Below, in pieces: positions 1-12,389 of a DNA stretch of 64,000 nucleotides. Below the pieces are notes generated by a model. That model was not told the origin of the DNA and did not search any database. It worked only from the letters and a program-made list of their open reading frames with translations. Each line of letters begins with the position of its first letter. The first letter of the stretch is position 1. Source of the DNA: Saxidomus purpurata (Eukaryota; Mollusca; Bivalvia; Venerida; Veneridae); contig JAFMSR010000017.1 of NCBI GenBank assembly GCA_022818135.1, positions 18,338,089 through 18,402,088 of the forward strand, read 5' to 3'. The position numbers and the translations under genes are program-made.

Positions 1-290
1 TCTATTTTTAGTTACACTGACCTTGACCCCATGAGCCCCAAAACACAACCCAATTAAAGAGCTTCTTAAATACTTACTGCAAACAAAAGGTGGTTACATG
101 ATGTCAACTGTAACTTAAGATATTGAATATATTACAGTTTTCCTATTTTTAGTAACCGTGACCTTGACCCAAAGAGCCCCAAAACACAATGCAATTAAAG
201 ATATTCATAAACACTCCCTATACACTAAGTTTAGTTGCATTATGTTCACTGTTAAGATATTGTGTGTGTGAAACTTTTTAAGTTAAGAAG
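1..290. repeat. Two-unit tandem repeat, ~143 bp period
   Basis: The phrase CTATTTTTAGT followed by a GTGACCTTGACCC-like stretch and an AGCCCCAAAACACAA block occurs near 3-55 and again near 145-190. The units are diverged. This looks like the tandem core of a molluscan interspersed repeat whose left end lies outside the window. Confidence 0.6.
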
Positions 291-1645
291 GGACAATAAG
301 CCAGTCAAGTGATCGTTTACGTACACGCAATTAAAATATCAAACAGCCACTGCACTCATTTTTCAAACATAACTGCCGAAAACTCCAATATTTTAAAGGA
401 TGAAACAAGCAAGTCCTAAACAATTATTACCTATTCACCATGGAACAAGTTAGTTCTCAATAATTCAATTATTACCTTTATATTTATTGCAAAATACTCT
501 TGACTACCAGCTTCCTGGTTTCTTGAGTGATGATTCACAGAAGCTGTTTTAAACAGTTTTCACAGTTTTTCAGTTCTCGAAACCACAAGTCTTAAATGCC
601 GCGAATTAAAACCTATCCTGACAACTCAGCAAAAGGCTCTTTACTGGCACCGAATGATTATAACCAATCGACCCGCGAGCAAGATATCTCCTTTTCAAAG
701 GGTCATATGTAATAGCAAACTTTAAGATATGATGTTACCCATGCTTGATACACACACTTGCAAACATGCGTGCATCAAACCTGGCATTATAAAGTAAAAG
801 TACTTTTCGAAATTTTTCTAGCAAGTCAGCAAAAATCCTAAATGCACAGCCAGTATTGCTAAAAAGTTTATGTGCTTGAGCCATGTTGTTATTATCCTGC
901 AAATGATCTCACTTGATATTTGCAGCTATTTCGATACTGTTGCAGTCAGGGAATTACCGTTGCTAAGATATTTACTCTATAAAACGTTTAAATATTACTT
1001 TCTTCTTGAGTATGTAAAGCCATTCATAAATTTTATATTATGATATCGAATTTGGCGATAATACATACCACTGTCAGAAATCCTAGTTATCCTGGTGGAA
1101 GAATGGCCGCTTCGAATAAACCATCTCGTACCAAAGAAACTAGACAGTGCCAGCCGGTACAAAAAGTTTAATTTTACAAGATAGTGCGAAATTACTTTCA
1201 TATCATATAATCATTAAACTTTTGTAAATGTAGCTTGTAAGTAAAACTGTTTTCCGGTTGTAAATTATTTCATCAAATAATTTATAAAACGTGACTGTGA
1301 AAAAGAGAAGTCGGAGAATTCATATTAGTTTGGCGGCAACATATTTTGTTGATAGACATGACTTATAATTTACTCAATTTATAAACCAACTCAAGAATGC
1401 CTAAAAACAAAAGAGTATTCTATCGATATACTCTATTGATCTATCTCATTCGGCATTACCCTATTAAAAAGTGCCTTACAACGTAAATTGCTCAATTCAA
1501 AAAATGTTATACATTCTACTTATCATTTTATTGCGGATGAAAAGTTCCAAACTTCCTGTCAAAAGCTAGCTTAATACGGCTGCGCCGAAATTATTTAATG
1601 GCGCTGTTAAATAATAAAACAAATAATGATAAGAAGATAGATTAG
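291..1645. other. Non-coding stretch, nothing recognised
   Basis: AT-rich sequence with stops in all frames. The only ORF is a 68-codon one on the minus strand (995-1201) with no recognisable motif. No RNA gene or clear repeat was seen. Confidence 0.5.
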
Positions 1646-3330
1646 AGTTTTTTGCTGATTTTTATAAGGTGTGTTTGAGCAAAATAGATGCTTTCGTTTG
1701 CAGAGCTCTTAACCATTCTTTTATTTTAGGGAAATTATTAATAACTCAAACACAAGGTGTTATACACAATGTAACATGTATCCCAAAGGGAGATAAACCA
1801 AAATAATTTTCAAAATATTGGCGTCCAATTACGTTGATTAATACAGTCTACAAGCTTGGGACAGAATGTATTGCAAACAGACAAAAGATATGTTTAGAAA
1901 AATTGATAAATAGTGACCAAACAGGATTTGTAAAGAAAATATTTATTGGAGAAAATACAAGACTTATTTACGATTTAATGCAATATACTAAAGAAAACAA
2001 TATTCCTGGTCTGCTACTTTTGATAGACTTCGAAAAAGCTTTCGACTCATTGTCTTGGTCTTTCGTCCACAAAACCTTAGCATGTTTTAACTTTGGTGAT
2101 GATATAAAAAGATGATTTGATATATTTTATAAAAATAGAGTTTCTGCTTTTTGTCAGAGTGGCTTTTTATCTAACTTTTTTCCAGTCCAGCGTGGCTGTC
2201 GTCAGAGTGATCCTTTGAGTTGTTACATCTTCATTTTATGTACTGAAATACTGTCCCAAAAATAAGATCTAATGATAAAATTAAAGGTATTAAAGTAAAT
2301 GACCTTGAACACAAACTGTCTCAATTTGTTGATGATACTACAATAATTTTAGATGGTTCGGCCTTTTCCTTAAATAAAAAAAAACATAGAAACCTTATGC
2401 ACATTCACTGCTCTTTCAGACCTTAAGGTTAATTTTGCTAAGACAAAGTTTGTTTGGATAGGAAAAGAAAAATATAGTTCAAATACAAATGTAGTATTAA
2501 AACTAAATGGAAACTAACTTGGAATCAACAGAGTTTTGACATGCTTGGTATCAAATATTACGTAGATCTGATCAAAATAATTGACCTAAATTACAAAGAA
2601 AAACTTTTAAAAAGCCGGATCACTTTTAAAAGAATTGAAAAGACGAACCATTACGCCGATAGGTAGGATCGTTGTAATTAAAACTTTAGTCATTTCGCTT
2701 TTTAATCATCTATTCATCGCCTTGCCCGACCCACCAGAAATTTATATTAAAACAATGAATGGCTTAATCTATGTCTTTATTTGGCAAAGTCAATGCTTTG
2801 AAAAGAAAGATATTTTAACGAAAACTTTTTTTCTAACACTTTCTGTGACCAGCTACCTTAAGAAGATAAGTTTTGTAAGCAAATAATTCGACCGTTTCAT
2901 TAACATTTTACAATACCAGAAAGGTTCGCAACCAATGCATAACATCCTAAAAACTAATATGCATGTGAACCTTCTTGTAAACTGAAATGGGAACAGAAGC
3001 TTGGGCTTAAAATCAAAAAAGATGAATGGAAGAATATATTTTCACTTCCTTTTAAAATTACCAGAGATACTAATATATAATGGTTTCAATATAGAATAAT
3101 ACACATAATCTTAGGAACTAATGTACTTTTATTTAAAATAAATTATAAAGATAATCCAAACTGTACATTTTGTAAAACTAGTAGCAAAAGTATAGAACAC
3201 CTGTTCTGGAACTGCCCGGCTGTCTCGATTTTCATTCAAGATCCCTTCTCAAATCATCAAGCAAATTTGACATGTAAAACATTTATTCTTGGTTTCATAG
3301 ACTCAAATGAAGTAGAAATTAACCTTCAAA
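1646..3330 (+). pseudogene. Decayed non-LTR retrotransposon (LINE), RT to C-terminal zinc knuckle
   Basis: Broken coding remnant of a non-LTR retrotransposon ORF2, recognisable over about 1.7 kb by joining frames. From about 1,646 a pre-RT stretch reads into the RT core: a YWRPITLIN block near 1,822, a DQTGF block near 1,915, then LLLIDFEKAFDS near 2,020-2,050 carrying the first catalytic Asp. After a stop at 2,113 come QRGCRQSDPLS near 2,190 and a QFVDDTT block near 2,320, where the usual Y/F-A-D-D catalytic pair is still readable. Near 3,155-3,235 a CxxC...H...C knuckle (CTFC, IEHLFWNC) matches the zf-RVT region that follows RT in L1/Tx1-like and related clades. In-frame stops and frameshifts occur throughout. 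No endonuclease domain is seen, so the copy is 5' truncated. The clade (Tx1/L1-like) is judged by eye only. Confidence 0.85.
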
Positions 3331-3336
3331 ATGTAT

Positions 3337-3530
3337 CAGTGATCTAGTTGGGCTTGTAATCCAGTAATAACAGGTTTGATCCCTCGCCCCTTCACTAACA
3401 TAACTAGTGGTCTTTCGGACGAGACCTAATATATCGGTATTGTACACCGGGCTAGTTTAAGAACCAGGGGGTCTCTCTGGAACGGGACGCGTTCTTTATC
3501 TTGCATTATCCCCTAAAACCTAAAATTACT
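3337..3530 (+). repeat. Possible tRNA-derived SINE fragment
   Basis: A B-box-like GGTTTGATCCC (3,372-3,382) lies just downstream of the LINE relic and is followed by a unique-looking body. The A-box is poor and no tail is obvious, so this is a weak call. Confidence 0.3.
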
Positions 3531-3644
3531 AAAATATTCTGGTGTGACACCGGTCAACAAGTACTTCCGGGTCGATGTAGGAAGTAGTTCTTTAAACATT
3601 TGAAGTCTCAATTCTAGAGCTGTCTGTGGATGGCTTGGTGAAAT

Positions 3645-3724
3645 GTAAGTTGTTTTTATTGTTATATTTTAATCATTTGGCCATTTCTGATTACTTTAAC
3701 ATTTGTTTTGTTTGTCTTCTTCAG
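3645..3724 (+). other. Candidate 5'-UTR intron of the transposase gene
   Basis: GTAAGT at 3,645 and a pyrimidine-rich ...CTTCTTCAG ending at 3,724 form a good GT-AG pair upstream of the transposase start at 3,877. It cannot be proved without transcripts. Confidence 0.35.
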
Positions 3725-4751
3725 GATAACTTTTTGTGATGGAAAGGTCAAAATATTTCTCCGTGCCGGCAGCCATGACAGATGTGTATTGTAAATTTGT
3801 GTCTACAGAGAACTTATTTTCATGTGTGTCTAGGTTTCATTAATTTTTGTCGACTAATACAAAATACATTTCAAAAATGGCAACTAAACCTATCACGTCG
3901 TTTTTTAAGTCTGTTGAATCGGAATATTTGCCTCAATCTTCAAATCCAGCCGAGAATGGTGCTAACAGGGAAATTCTAACGGACATGAAATCTACGCCAC
4001 GTACTGGCGAAAAACGGAAGCGGGGTACATACGGAGAATATTCGCCAGAACCTCGTTGTAAAATTGCCAAGTATGCAATTGAGAACGGAAACACAAGGGT
4101 ATCTAAACATTTTAGTGCTGTTCTCAACCGCAATATCAACGAGAGCACAGTGCGTGGAATGAAAAGTTCATATCAGAAATTGTCAAGGACAAAGCTGGAT
4201 TTTACCGCTGCCTCTTCCTCCATTGCAAAATCACCGCGCGGCAGGGAATTGAAAATCGGCAAATACGACGAATATGTTCAAGACTACATAAAGATATTAC
4301 GAGCAGCAGGTGGAGTAGTAAATAGCAGAATTATCATTTCTGCCGCAAAGGGATTTATAAAATCGGAAGATAAAACATTGTTAGTAGTGTACGGTGGTGA
4401 AGTCAAACTTACGAAAGACTGGGCTGTGTCAATCATGAAACGAATGGGTTTCAAAAAAAGAAAAGGAACTAAAGGGGTTAAGCATCTTCCGGTAGACTTC
4501 AAGGATATTCAGCGCAATTTCATACAGAGAATTGCCGAGAAGATGTCACAACACAACATTCCCGACGAATTGGTTATCAGCTGGGATCAAACAGGATGCA
4601 ACTTTGTACCAGTAAACTCATGGACTATGGCGAAAAAAGGTTCAAAGCAGGTAAATGTAAAATTAACATTGGTTTTAAAATATATTACGTTAATATGTTA
4701 ATTAAATACAAACACTAAAACTCTTATTTTTTGTCCTGTGTGATGTCACAA

Positions 4752-4823
4752 GCTAACTGGTCCAGTGGTTAGACTGTTTGGCTAATGCGCGGGAGGTTGA
4801 AGGTTCGAATCCCGTCTCGACCA
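4752..4823 (+). repeat. tRNA-like sequence (SINE head or tRNA pseudogene)
   Basis: TGGTCCAGTGG fits the A-box and GGTTCGAATCC the B-box of a Pol III internal promoter at tRNA-like spacing. The 7-bp acceptor stem and the T-stem do not pair properly, so this is not an intact tRNA gene. It lies inside intron 1 of the dead transposase gene and probably arrived as an insertion there. Confidence 0.55.
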
Positions 4824-5073
4824 TTTTCTTTCTTTTGTTGCATACAATTAACTTCGTTTTGTAAACTTAATCAAAAATATTTATGTAATTTAGGTCCAAA
4901 TAGCACACATGGATAATAAGCGACAAATAACAGTGTTAATAGCATGCACAAAAAGTGGAAATCTTCTCCCACCACAACTGCTATACCAGGGCAAATCATC
5001 ACAGTGTCATCCAAGCTACACGTTTCCTGAAGGTTGGGACGTCACACTGGTCTAACGCGGAGTCGATGGAACT

Positions 5074-5120
5074 GTAATAAATAAAAAAATAAATAATGAA
5101 ATAAATAAATAAATAATATG
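5074..5120. repeat. (AAAT)n-type microsatellite
   Basis: Imperfect AAAT repeats at the start of the second transposase intron. Confidence 0.7.
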
Positions 5121-5683
5121 TAAAATTTAATGAATCATTAAATACGAAACAGGTCAATAGAAAATTATGACTGTCTTTATCATAACACATTACTAGTTAT
5201 ATGTACTGTACGGTATTGATCAATGATGATCTCTTATTGTTTCTTTCAATACAGGTTTGTCACAAGGGTAATTATCCTCTATATAGAGGGAATCAAAGAC
5301 GACCTTGATCTCCCCCTCAGGCAACACGCTTTGTTGATTTTCAAAGCGCATCAGCGTTAAGAGCTGAGAAAACTGCTAAATAAACACAATACAGTATACA
5401 TATTGTGTATGTTCCTGCCAGCTGTACCGACAAACTCCAGCCACTGGATTTAAGTGTTGATTATACATTCAAACAACACATGAAACAACGCTTTGAAAAC
5501 TGTTACCCGGATCAGATATCTGATCAGCTGAAAAAAGCAACAAATGTTTCAGACCTTAAAGTGGATTTACGAATATCCGTGATAAAACCCCTGCATGCCC
5601 GCTGGCTAACAATCACAATGCAGGAGCTACAGAAAAATCAAGAAATGATAAAGCGTGGCTGGGTAGTAGCTGGAATATAGTGT

Positions 5684-6309
5684 ATAAATTACCCAGTTCA
5701 ACGGAACGTTGTAACTGTTAGTACTGATGTTTACTGCCGGAATATTAATTTAGTGCCGGTCTACTGTAACCAAACTAGTTCATTATTTTGAGAAATTGAT
5801 TTTACGAATAAATTGGTGATCACTAGTGTGTATTTTGTTCATATTAAGCAGGTCTACTCGAGTGATATAAAGGAAGTATGTAAGAAATACAATTTACGGA
5901 TATTGAAAACAATATATGGTGTAACAGTTTTCGGATAAGACGGGATTTCGGATACCCGGTAAGATAATATTTCGCGTGATTTTGAATTCGCGAATATTAG
6001 CGAAAATTAAACCATCGCGATAATAAAGCAATTTACAGTAATAGTGAATATGCGTAATAGAATGTACTCGTACTTGATAATGTAATCTGTCTAATCTTTT
6101 ATTGAACCATTGTTTGTTTTTGTATATCTTTCTGCTTGAGTTAACATGCGTGTATTATAAATACATACTTGCATGTTTGTAGTGTAATACTGGTAGGGGA
6201 TACTCCCCGACCCATTTCAAGCATATGACGACGAAAATAATCGGGGTTACAGGTACCTCTTCTAGAGAGCCTTAAACTGAAAAAAAAAACACTGTTCAGT
6301 TTATGTGTA
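5684..6309. other. 3' flank of transposase relic
   Basis: Contains a TTCGCGAATATTAGCG-type inverted motif near 5,985-6,005. No gene, terminal repeat or RNA was identified. Confidence 0.4.
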
Positions 6310-6500
6310 GATTTTCTCTGCTGGATTCTCACGTTCTTCATATTGTTCAAATGACAATTATCTTCAAATCGTGTAGCACATTTCTAAAACGGTTTTCTGA
6401 TCTCATGCATAAATAAGAACTGAATACATTACTCTAAATCTAATGAAAGAGAAACAAATAAGTGATTTCTTAACATTTTTACTCACGACAAGACCTATGT
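6310..6500 (+). repeat. Diverged interspersed repeat, copy A
   Basis: Starts GATTTTCTCTGCTG and stays alignable by eye, with gaps, to 53,984-54,180 on the same strand. Shared landmarks are TCTGATCTCAT, GAATAAATTGCT-like and GGAACAAATAA-like blocks. The family was not identified. Confidence 0.5.
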
Positions 6501-8090
6501 TATTTAAGTATTAGTTTCATACAATGTACATAATGGGCTGATAGCAGGCTGTTGGACAACTAGATAACTGAAAGGATATCGGAAGATGATAACAGGTGAT
6601 TGTGGAACGACAAACAAACAACCATCACATTCTGGACTATTACATCAGTACAACTTAACAAAAAGGTAAGATTTTATTATTTTATAGCAATATTAATTAA
6701 TATTAAGACTATTTTGCAAGCGTTTGCTCGTTATTTCCAACACCTCTGTTTCCACATAATTATTAAATAAGGGAAATGATGGTCCCATATCGTTCACAAG
6801 CGTACCAATCGCACATTATTCAAGGCTTACAACGGGGTCGTAGAAAACAAGGACATTTACAGCGATTGAAAACTTCTTAAGTCTATATGAAGGCAACGTG
6901 TTGTTTGAATTGTGGTAATGTTCTTCAAGTTCAATGGCATCATTTAAAACGTGCGTAAAACCGTAAAAGACTATTTATAAAACTCAAACATGACTCTGGC
7001 TTCGTAAAGAAAATAATTACAAGTTCAAAGTCAAGGCCTTCAAGTTAAAAATTGAAATTCATTTGCAAAATTGTACACATGGTTCTTATTTCGTTCCTGA
7101 AGCCTCACAAAACAGAGGTATATCACTAGACAAGGTAAAGTTCATCCCCGGTAAGCGTTGAAATTTGTTTGCAGTTCAAAATTCATCGTTGGAGCTTCAA
7201 AAATAAACAACAGACCAAATTAGCGGGCTCAATATCCACATAAGGGACATACAAACAACTGACGTTGGAAAAGACCAGTTGAAAATGCAAATCAAAATAT
7301 ATCAGATCTGGACCTTGCAGTAATTGCGATTAATATTTCAATTTTTTTCTATAGATATATAATTCTTTGTACAGTACAGCACAGGCGAAACCCCGCGAAT
7401 TTTGTGAAATGTGTATCTTTACATGTTTTTACATTTAAATTATTATCTTGGTAATAGTATAGTTAGGCTAGTAACACGAGTTTAATCATTATCAAAGATG
7501 TGTTATATTCCCCGTCTGTAATTTTTCCATAGTGAAGATTGAATATAACTTTATATTATTATCTTAATGCAGATATGGACATATACTACATGTATATCGA
7601 ATGACAGTGTACTACCAAGAGGACAAAGGTTGAACATAATATAATATATCGTGATCATTTTAAATGTTTCTGTTTGAAAAAGGATGCTTAAAAGAATAAC
7701 GACCGAGTATTATTTACTGTAAAACAAAGCTGACATACATGAACTGCATGGCGTTCCTTTGTCAGAAAGTGTTCATTACCGTATCACTGAAGTAGTACTG
7801 CTCCGTAGCTACGGCTGAACATTCGAATTTATATTCATTTCATGAAATATTTGTATGAAATATACATGTATGTATGAACGTGTTTTAGAAATGTGAGATG
7901 AAAAAGTAATACCTTAACCCATACGAGAAATTGCATAAATTTTTACTTCTATTTAATCATTTTCCATAGCGACTTTTTTCTATCTGTGTATCTGTTTATC
8001 TGTCTATCAGCTCTAACCGACAGTTACACTGTTTTCATTTAGGATTTCATTTGAATACGTGTTTTGTGCATTTCATCGAGGTATGGAATG
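6501..8090. other. Non-coding stretch, nothing recognised
   Basis: AT-rich with no ORF of note and no recognised repeat or RNA. Confidence 0.45.
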
Positions 8091-8161
8091 TCAGAAGTTT
8101 CACACCTAATTTGCATAAACATCAAAGATGTTTATGTAAAAATTAGGTGTTAAACTTCTGA
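8091..8161. repeat. Near-perfect 71-nt hairpin
   Basis: The left arm 8,091-8,123 and right arm 8,127-8,161 are reverse complements apart from two mismatches and a 2-nt bulge, separated by only AAA. It is either a fold-back transposon remnant or a transcribed hairpin RNA. The 3-nt loop is short for a miRNA precursor. Confidence 0.7.
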
Positions 8162-9400
8162 AACTAAATTGACCGACAAAACAAACGCAACTTTAACAAC
8201 TAAATTGAGACATAGAAGTAATAATGTCTCTGAATGAATTATCAAATGGTCGAGAGTAGGGGAATTGACTTTCAATTACTACTTAGTATACACGGTTAAA
8301 AATAAAATAATCGCTAACACTTATCTGTAAAATATAAGAAAATAAAATGCATTTCTTTTGCCTTTGAGTATAGATAAAATGCAGAAAAACACATTCAATT
8401 CTTGTATTTACAGTTAATTATAATCAAATTGTTTCTTTTGTTGACAGTCGTCAAAATAGTTTAGTGATCAGCTACTCGCATTCTATCGTCATTGGTTGTA
8501 ATAACCCCGCTACTAATTAGCATAATACAAATGGCCAACAGCAATTAGCTGCTGGACCTAAGTCTTCATGTATAAACGTTTGACTGGATCAATACATTTA
8601 GATACGAAATTGGACGCTTTCGTTTTTAGTCACGGATAATCTTTTCCTTCTGACTTCTAAAAGTGTTTTTGTTTGGTGTAATGCCCTGAATCTATAGTAA
8701 AGTTTCCGTACATGTGAGTTATTGACGATCATCAGCCTAGACCGTGGACGGACTTGTAAACTGTTATGCACAAGTGATTTTTCGTTTAGTCCAAGTGCGC
8801 TAATATTTAAAACAATCTTGTTAACTCTATAGCTTATGTATTGTAATAGTATGTCATTAAGTTTGAACCGCTACAACAACAACAACCTCATGACTCGATT
8901 AGCCAAATAATAAATCCTTTCACTGTGGAAAACCAGGGGAATTTCCAATTGTTCCGAGTCATATTTTGGAGACATATACGACTCAAATCCCCCAACAAGC
9001 TGACGAAAAGTGTCAAAGTCCGTGTTGTTGCCGGTGTCGGTCATTTTATTTTCACATTTGCAGACAAACTCGGCGCCAATGCTCGCACCGGTTAAAATTC
9101 GAATGAATCGTTAAGAAAATAAACAAATACATTTTGTCATAAAATCTTTATTTAGACAATTTTTACTAGCCACAAGCAAATATTTGTTTTTATTTGGTTA
9201 AAACTCACGCCTTATCGGAAACATTTAGCCAATGTTAACAGCAACATGAATGAAAAAGTAGCCCGTCATAAATATGAATGAAGAGCTATGAATACGCACC
9301 TGCTTCATGGTGTAATGAAAAGCGGGCGCTGAAGCAGAAATAACCAATCAGAAAACAGATTTTGGGTTAAATGATAGGGCGTTTTTCCTTCAATATAATG
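8162..9400. other. Non-coding stretch, nothing recognised
   Basis: No ORF over 60 codons and no recognised repeat apart from a short (CAA)n run near 8,873-8,886. Confidence 0.45.
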
Positions 9401-9466
9401 ATTGCTTTAAAAGAAATGAAAGAAACATGCAACATTGCTTTAAAAGACATGAAAGAAACATGCAAC
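9401..9466. repeat. 33-bp direct tandem duplication
   Basis: ATTGCTTTAAAAGA(A/C)ATGAA... is repeated twice back to back (9,401-9,433 and 9,434-9,466) with one difference, so the duplication is recent. Confidence 0.85.
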
Positions 9467-9879
9467 AATTAGTTTGTACTACTTGATATATTCTCATGTG
9501 CACGTGCTCTTACAAAAACGTCAAATATTCATCTGGTCGGGTTTCCGTTGTTATGCACATAACAAGTCTGACAAAGAAATATTTCAAATCGTCGTGCACA
9601 GGCCTGTGTTTACCTTGTTATTAAAATAGTTAACTTTTACTTTGTGTTCAGGAGTCATAGATATAAACAGGTTACCTTCCTACAGTAGGTAAAGTTCATT
9701 ATTAAATTAATCTGGGTTTTTCTTTAAGTAGGAATTCCTTTTTCTTATGTTAAGCAAAAAAATTCTTTAACTCTACTATATGATCCTCGGGTATTACCTT
9801 TGCATGATTTTCACCAACACATTACGTGTGTCGATAAAGAAAAAAACAATGTCCGCCATATACCTGTAGGTACATCGTC

Positions 9880-10760
9880 TTATGGTTTCCTAGGTGTTAA
9901 AGTCAATGGTCGCTTTCTCCTTGCACCTTTTTGTAGTGTATCTATGAGATGCCGTTTTAGTCTTCTTGTGTTGGCCGATGGCAAATCAGCGAAGCACAGA
10001 AAGTGTGACTCCGGACCAAAATTGCATTCAATTTCTCCATTAATAGTTCTACGTAAGCACTTACAATTAATCTCCATTCATTTGCGGTTGAAAACGGCTT
10101 ATGTTCTGTAAAAGGTGTTGATATGTTTCCTTCCTTAAATCAAATAGTATTCAAACATTCAGGGTTTTGATGGATCTTCGTTTTTACCATAAGTTTATAG
10201 AGGTCAAATGATGAATGTACAGTTTTAATACTTTCTTCATGCAGTAATTCATTCATTAAATTTTTGTTTTGAGGGTCCAATAATGGGTAACCTGTTATTG
10301 GGTTTTTTTTCAAAACAAATATATATACATGCATGCACAGCATATTTCAAGTTATGGCATATTACGAAGTGTAACATTCTAATTCGAAAAGAAAAAATGT
10401 GTTCCCAAGCAACACAGTTTATGAATAATTCATCAATTCTAGTGTCTGTTCTTAGCTGCTAGATCATGGGATCTATTAATATCTCATATTTCCTACAAAT
10501 TATCAACTTTATTACATTTTTTTACAATAGTTTCACATGACTTTACACAATCATTCACATACATATACTTAAGCACAGAAAATACAGTAGCACTGTCTTT
10601 TCCACAGATTTAGTGAATCCACCTGGAACACCTTGCAGAGATCTTTGCAAGTAATATCTATGTGTCTCATATTTTTTCAAAATATCAAAAACATTTTCTA
10701 TACAAATATAGCTTTTATCGTCTCCATCATCTTTGCATATCATAATGATCTTATGAAAGT
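9880..10760 (-). pseudogene. Possible minus-strand coding relic, unidentified
   Basis: Three consecutive minus-strand open segments read like real protein rather than random frame: 10,743-10,555 (with DKSYICIENVFDILKKYE), 10,343-10,140 (with GYPLLDPQNKNLMNELLHEE) and 10,077-9,880 (with ECNFGPESHFLCFADLPSA). They are in different frames and separated by stops. No family was recognised. This may be a dead gene, a mobile-element fragment, or chance. Confidence 0.25.
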
Positions 10761-10860
10761 AAATGCATTTTCAATAACTACCTTGAAATTATTTTTGCAT
10801 TATAAAAATACATGTTATAAAGTTATTTCAAAGGAGTTATTGAAAGGCATATAATGTTAT

Positions 10861-11926
10861 AACATCATTATTAAGAGCTAGTGCAAAAGTACATATAGTT
10901 GTACCTACGGTTGCATGTTTATAGAATAAAGTAGATTCAAGAAGTCTTTACGTGTAATAAAGTCAAAAAAATCTTTAAAATAAATTTCATAATTCTTACC
11001 CTAGAAGACATCTTACTGAAGTTGGGCAAGCTGTTGATTCGCTAAAATAATGGCTTCAAGTAAGAAATAAGCCAAGATCGCTAAACAGTCATAATGTTTT
11101 TGTAGAAAATCATATGAAAAAAATGGCCAATAGATTGCGATATATATTGCAATACATATTTAATTATATATTTGAAACATTAAAGACATAAAGGGAAACC
11201 TAGTCAAGCGTTTGTGGCGGTAAATTATTTCGACTAATCAAAATGTTAGGGGGATAATGATTAAGAGTCCCTAGGCACACTCCATTGAAATAATTTTGAA
11301 ACTCGAGTAATTCTGATAAGAATTTTACAAAAGAATCAACATACTAAAATAAGTCATTTTTGATGCTTTTGAAATACTTTTTACTGTATAGGTTTATGCA
11401 AAACAAATGAACAAAGGTGCGGGCTTTGTTGGGCACATGAAATATTGAAAACATGTGCAATGATTTGATGCATTGCAACGGGGTTTGCCCTTCAGCCCTG
11501 AAAAGACGGTTTTCAAGTCACTCACTGTATACATATATTTTGTCTATGCGTATTGCGACAAGGAGGGATTGAAGCCTGTCTTGTAATCAACAAGTCATCC
11601 ACAATTCAGAGACAATAAAAGCTCCAAACCTAGGGCATATTTAAACAACCTATGTACAAGACCAGTAAACAATTCTACATACCCCAAGAATAAGCTCATT
11701 ATATATCGGGTAAAGCCAGGAAGACTTATACGTACAAACATTTCTGTCTGTGAACATGGCAACTACATAACTCGTTTGGAATATAAACAATATAATAACA
11801 TAATTATGCAGTGAACCTTAGCCAAGAAACATTGCTGTACGTTTTTATGTTTTTGACCCTTTCTTTGAAGATTATTCAAAGAAGGGTCTCTTAGAACTTT
11901 CAAATTTGTATATGAAAGAATTGTTA
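10861..11926. other. Non-coding stretch, nothing recognised
   Basis: AT-rich sequence, no supported gene. Confidence 0.4.
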
Positions 11927-11995
11927 TCCCAGCCAACGGGAGAGGGATATTGTTTTTGGCGTTGTCCGTCTGTCCGTCTGTCTTGAGTCAAAACT
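11927..11995 (-). mobile_element. 3' end of a Helitron-like (HINE-type) repeat, minus strand
   Basis: Read on the minus strand, a GACGGACAGACGGACAACG stretch is followed by ATATCCCTC, a short hairpin and GGGATAACA. This is the usual terminal layout of Helitron-related non-autonomous repeats in bivalves. The element body extends to higher coordinates with no clear other end. Confidence 0.5.
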
Positions 11996-12389
11996 CATGA
12001 ACCATTGGATAGAATTTCATGAAACTTAATATGTGTACAATAGCTGAAATGATTTAAAAATACAAAGAAAAAGAAGTGTCAACTTTTTTAAAAGTCAATG
12101 CGTATCTTGGAATATGTCTTAAAAACATGATGCTTTGCAGGCAACGTTTTCTCAAATTTCTAGAGACAGAGGTACCTAGAAACTTTAAAAAAAACTGGGT
12201 GGTCTAGTATAAGTGGTTCTTTTTTCTTGCCAAAGTCTGATATATAACATATAACATGTCTTAGCCATTCATTAGTAGAACGTGAAAATACATAATGAAA
12301 AAATATACGTATAAGGGGCTTAGTATTGAACCTTTAATGATTACACTTTCTAAAATCCACCCACCCCTCTACACTTCCTGGTGTTTTAT

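Larger units (their letters stand above)
3877..5683 (+). pseudogene. Decayed pogo/Tigger-like DDE transposase with two introns
   Basis: Broken transposase of the Tc1/mariner superfamily (pogo/Tigger type, DDE_1 endonuclease). The ATG at 3,877 has a good context (AAAAATGG); the frame is also open further upstream, but with no ATG. Exon 1 (3,877-4,650, 258 codons) has a PIP-box-like N-terminus (residues 3-11), basic helix-turn-helix-type DNA-binding regions, and an ISWDQTG block with the first catalytic Asp (codon at 4,585). Intron 1 (4,651-4,893) is GTAAAT...TTTAG, phase 0, and joins KGSKQ to VQIAHMDNKRQ. Exon 2 runs to a frameshift near 5,045, after which HWSNAESME is readable. Intron 2 (5,074-5,254) restores phase. 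Exon 3 reads LYIEGIKDDLDLP, then LLIFKAHQR, where the family normally has a D-x-F before x-A-H, so the second Asp is missing. A stop at 5,358 and a frameshift near 5,400 precede QPLDLSV, which carries the third Asp (5,447), and the normal C-terminal end at 5,680. Not functional. No terminal inverted repeats were found. Confidence 0.85.

Noticed and set aside
4752..4823. Functional tRNA gene
   Set aside because: A- and B-boxes are good but the acceptor and T-stems do not pair.
9800..10111. 103-codon + strand ORF
   Set aside because: No recognisable motif; the opposite strand reads more like protein, so this is probably a shadow or chance.
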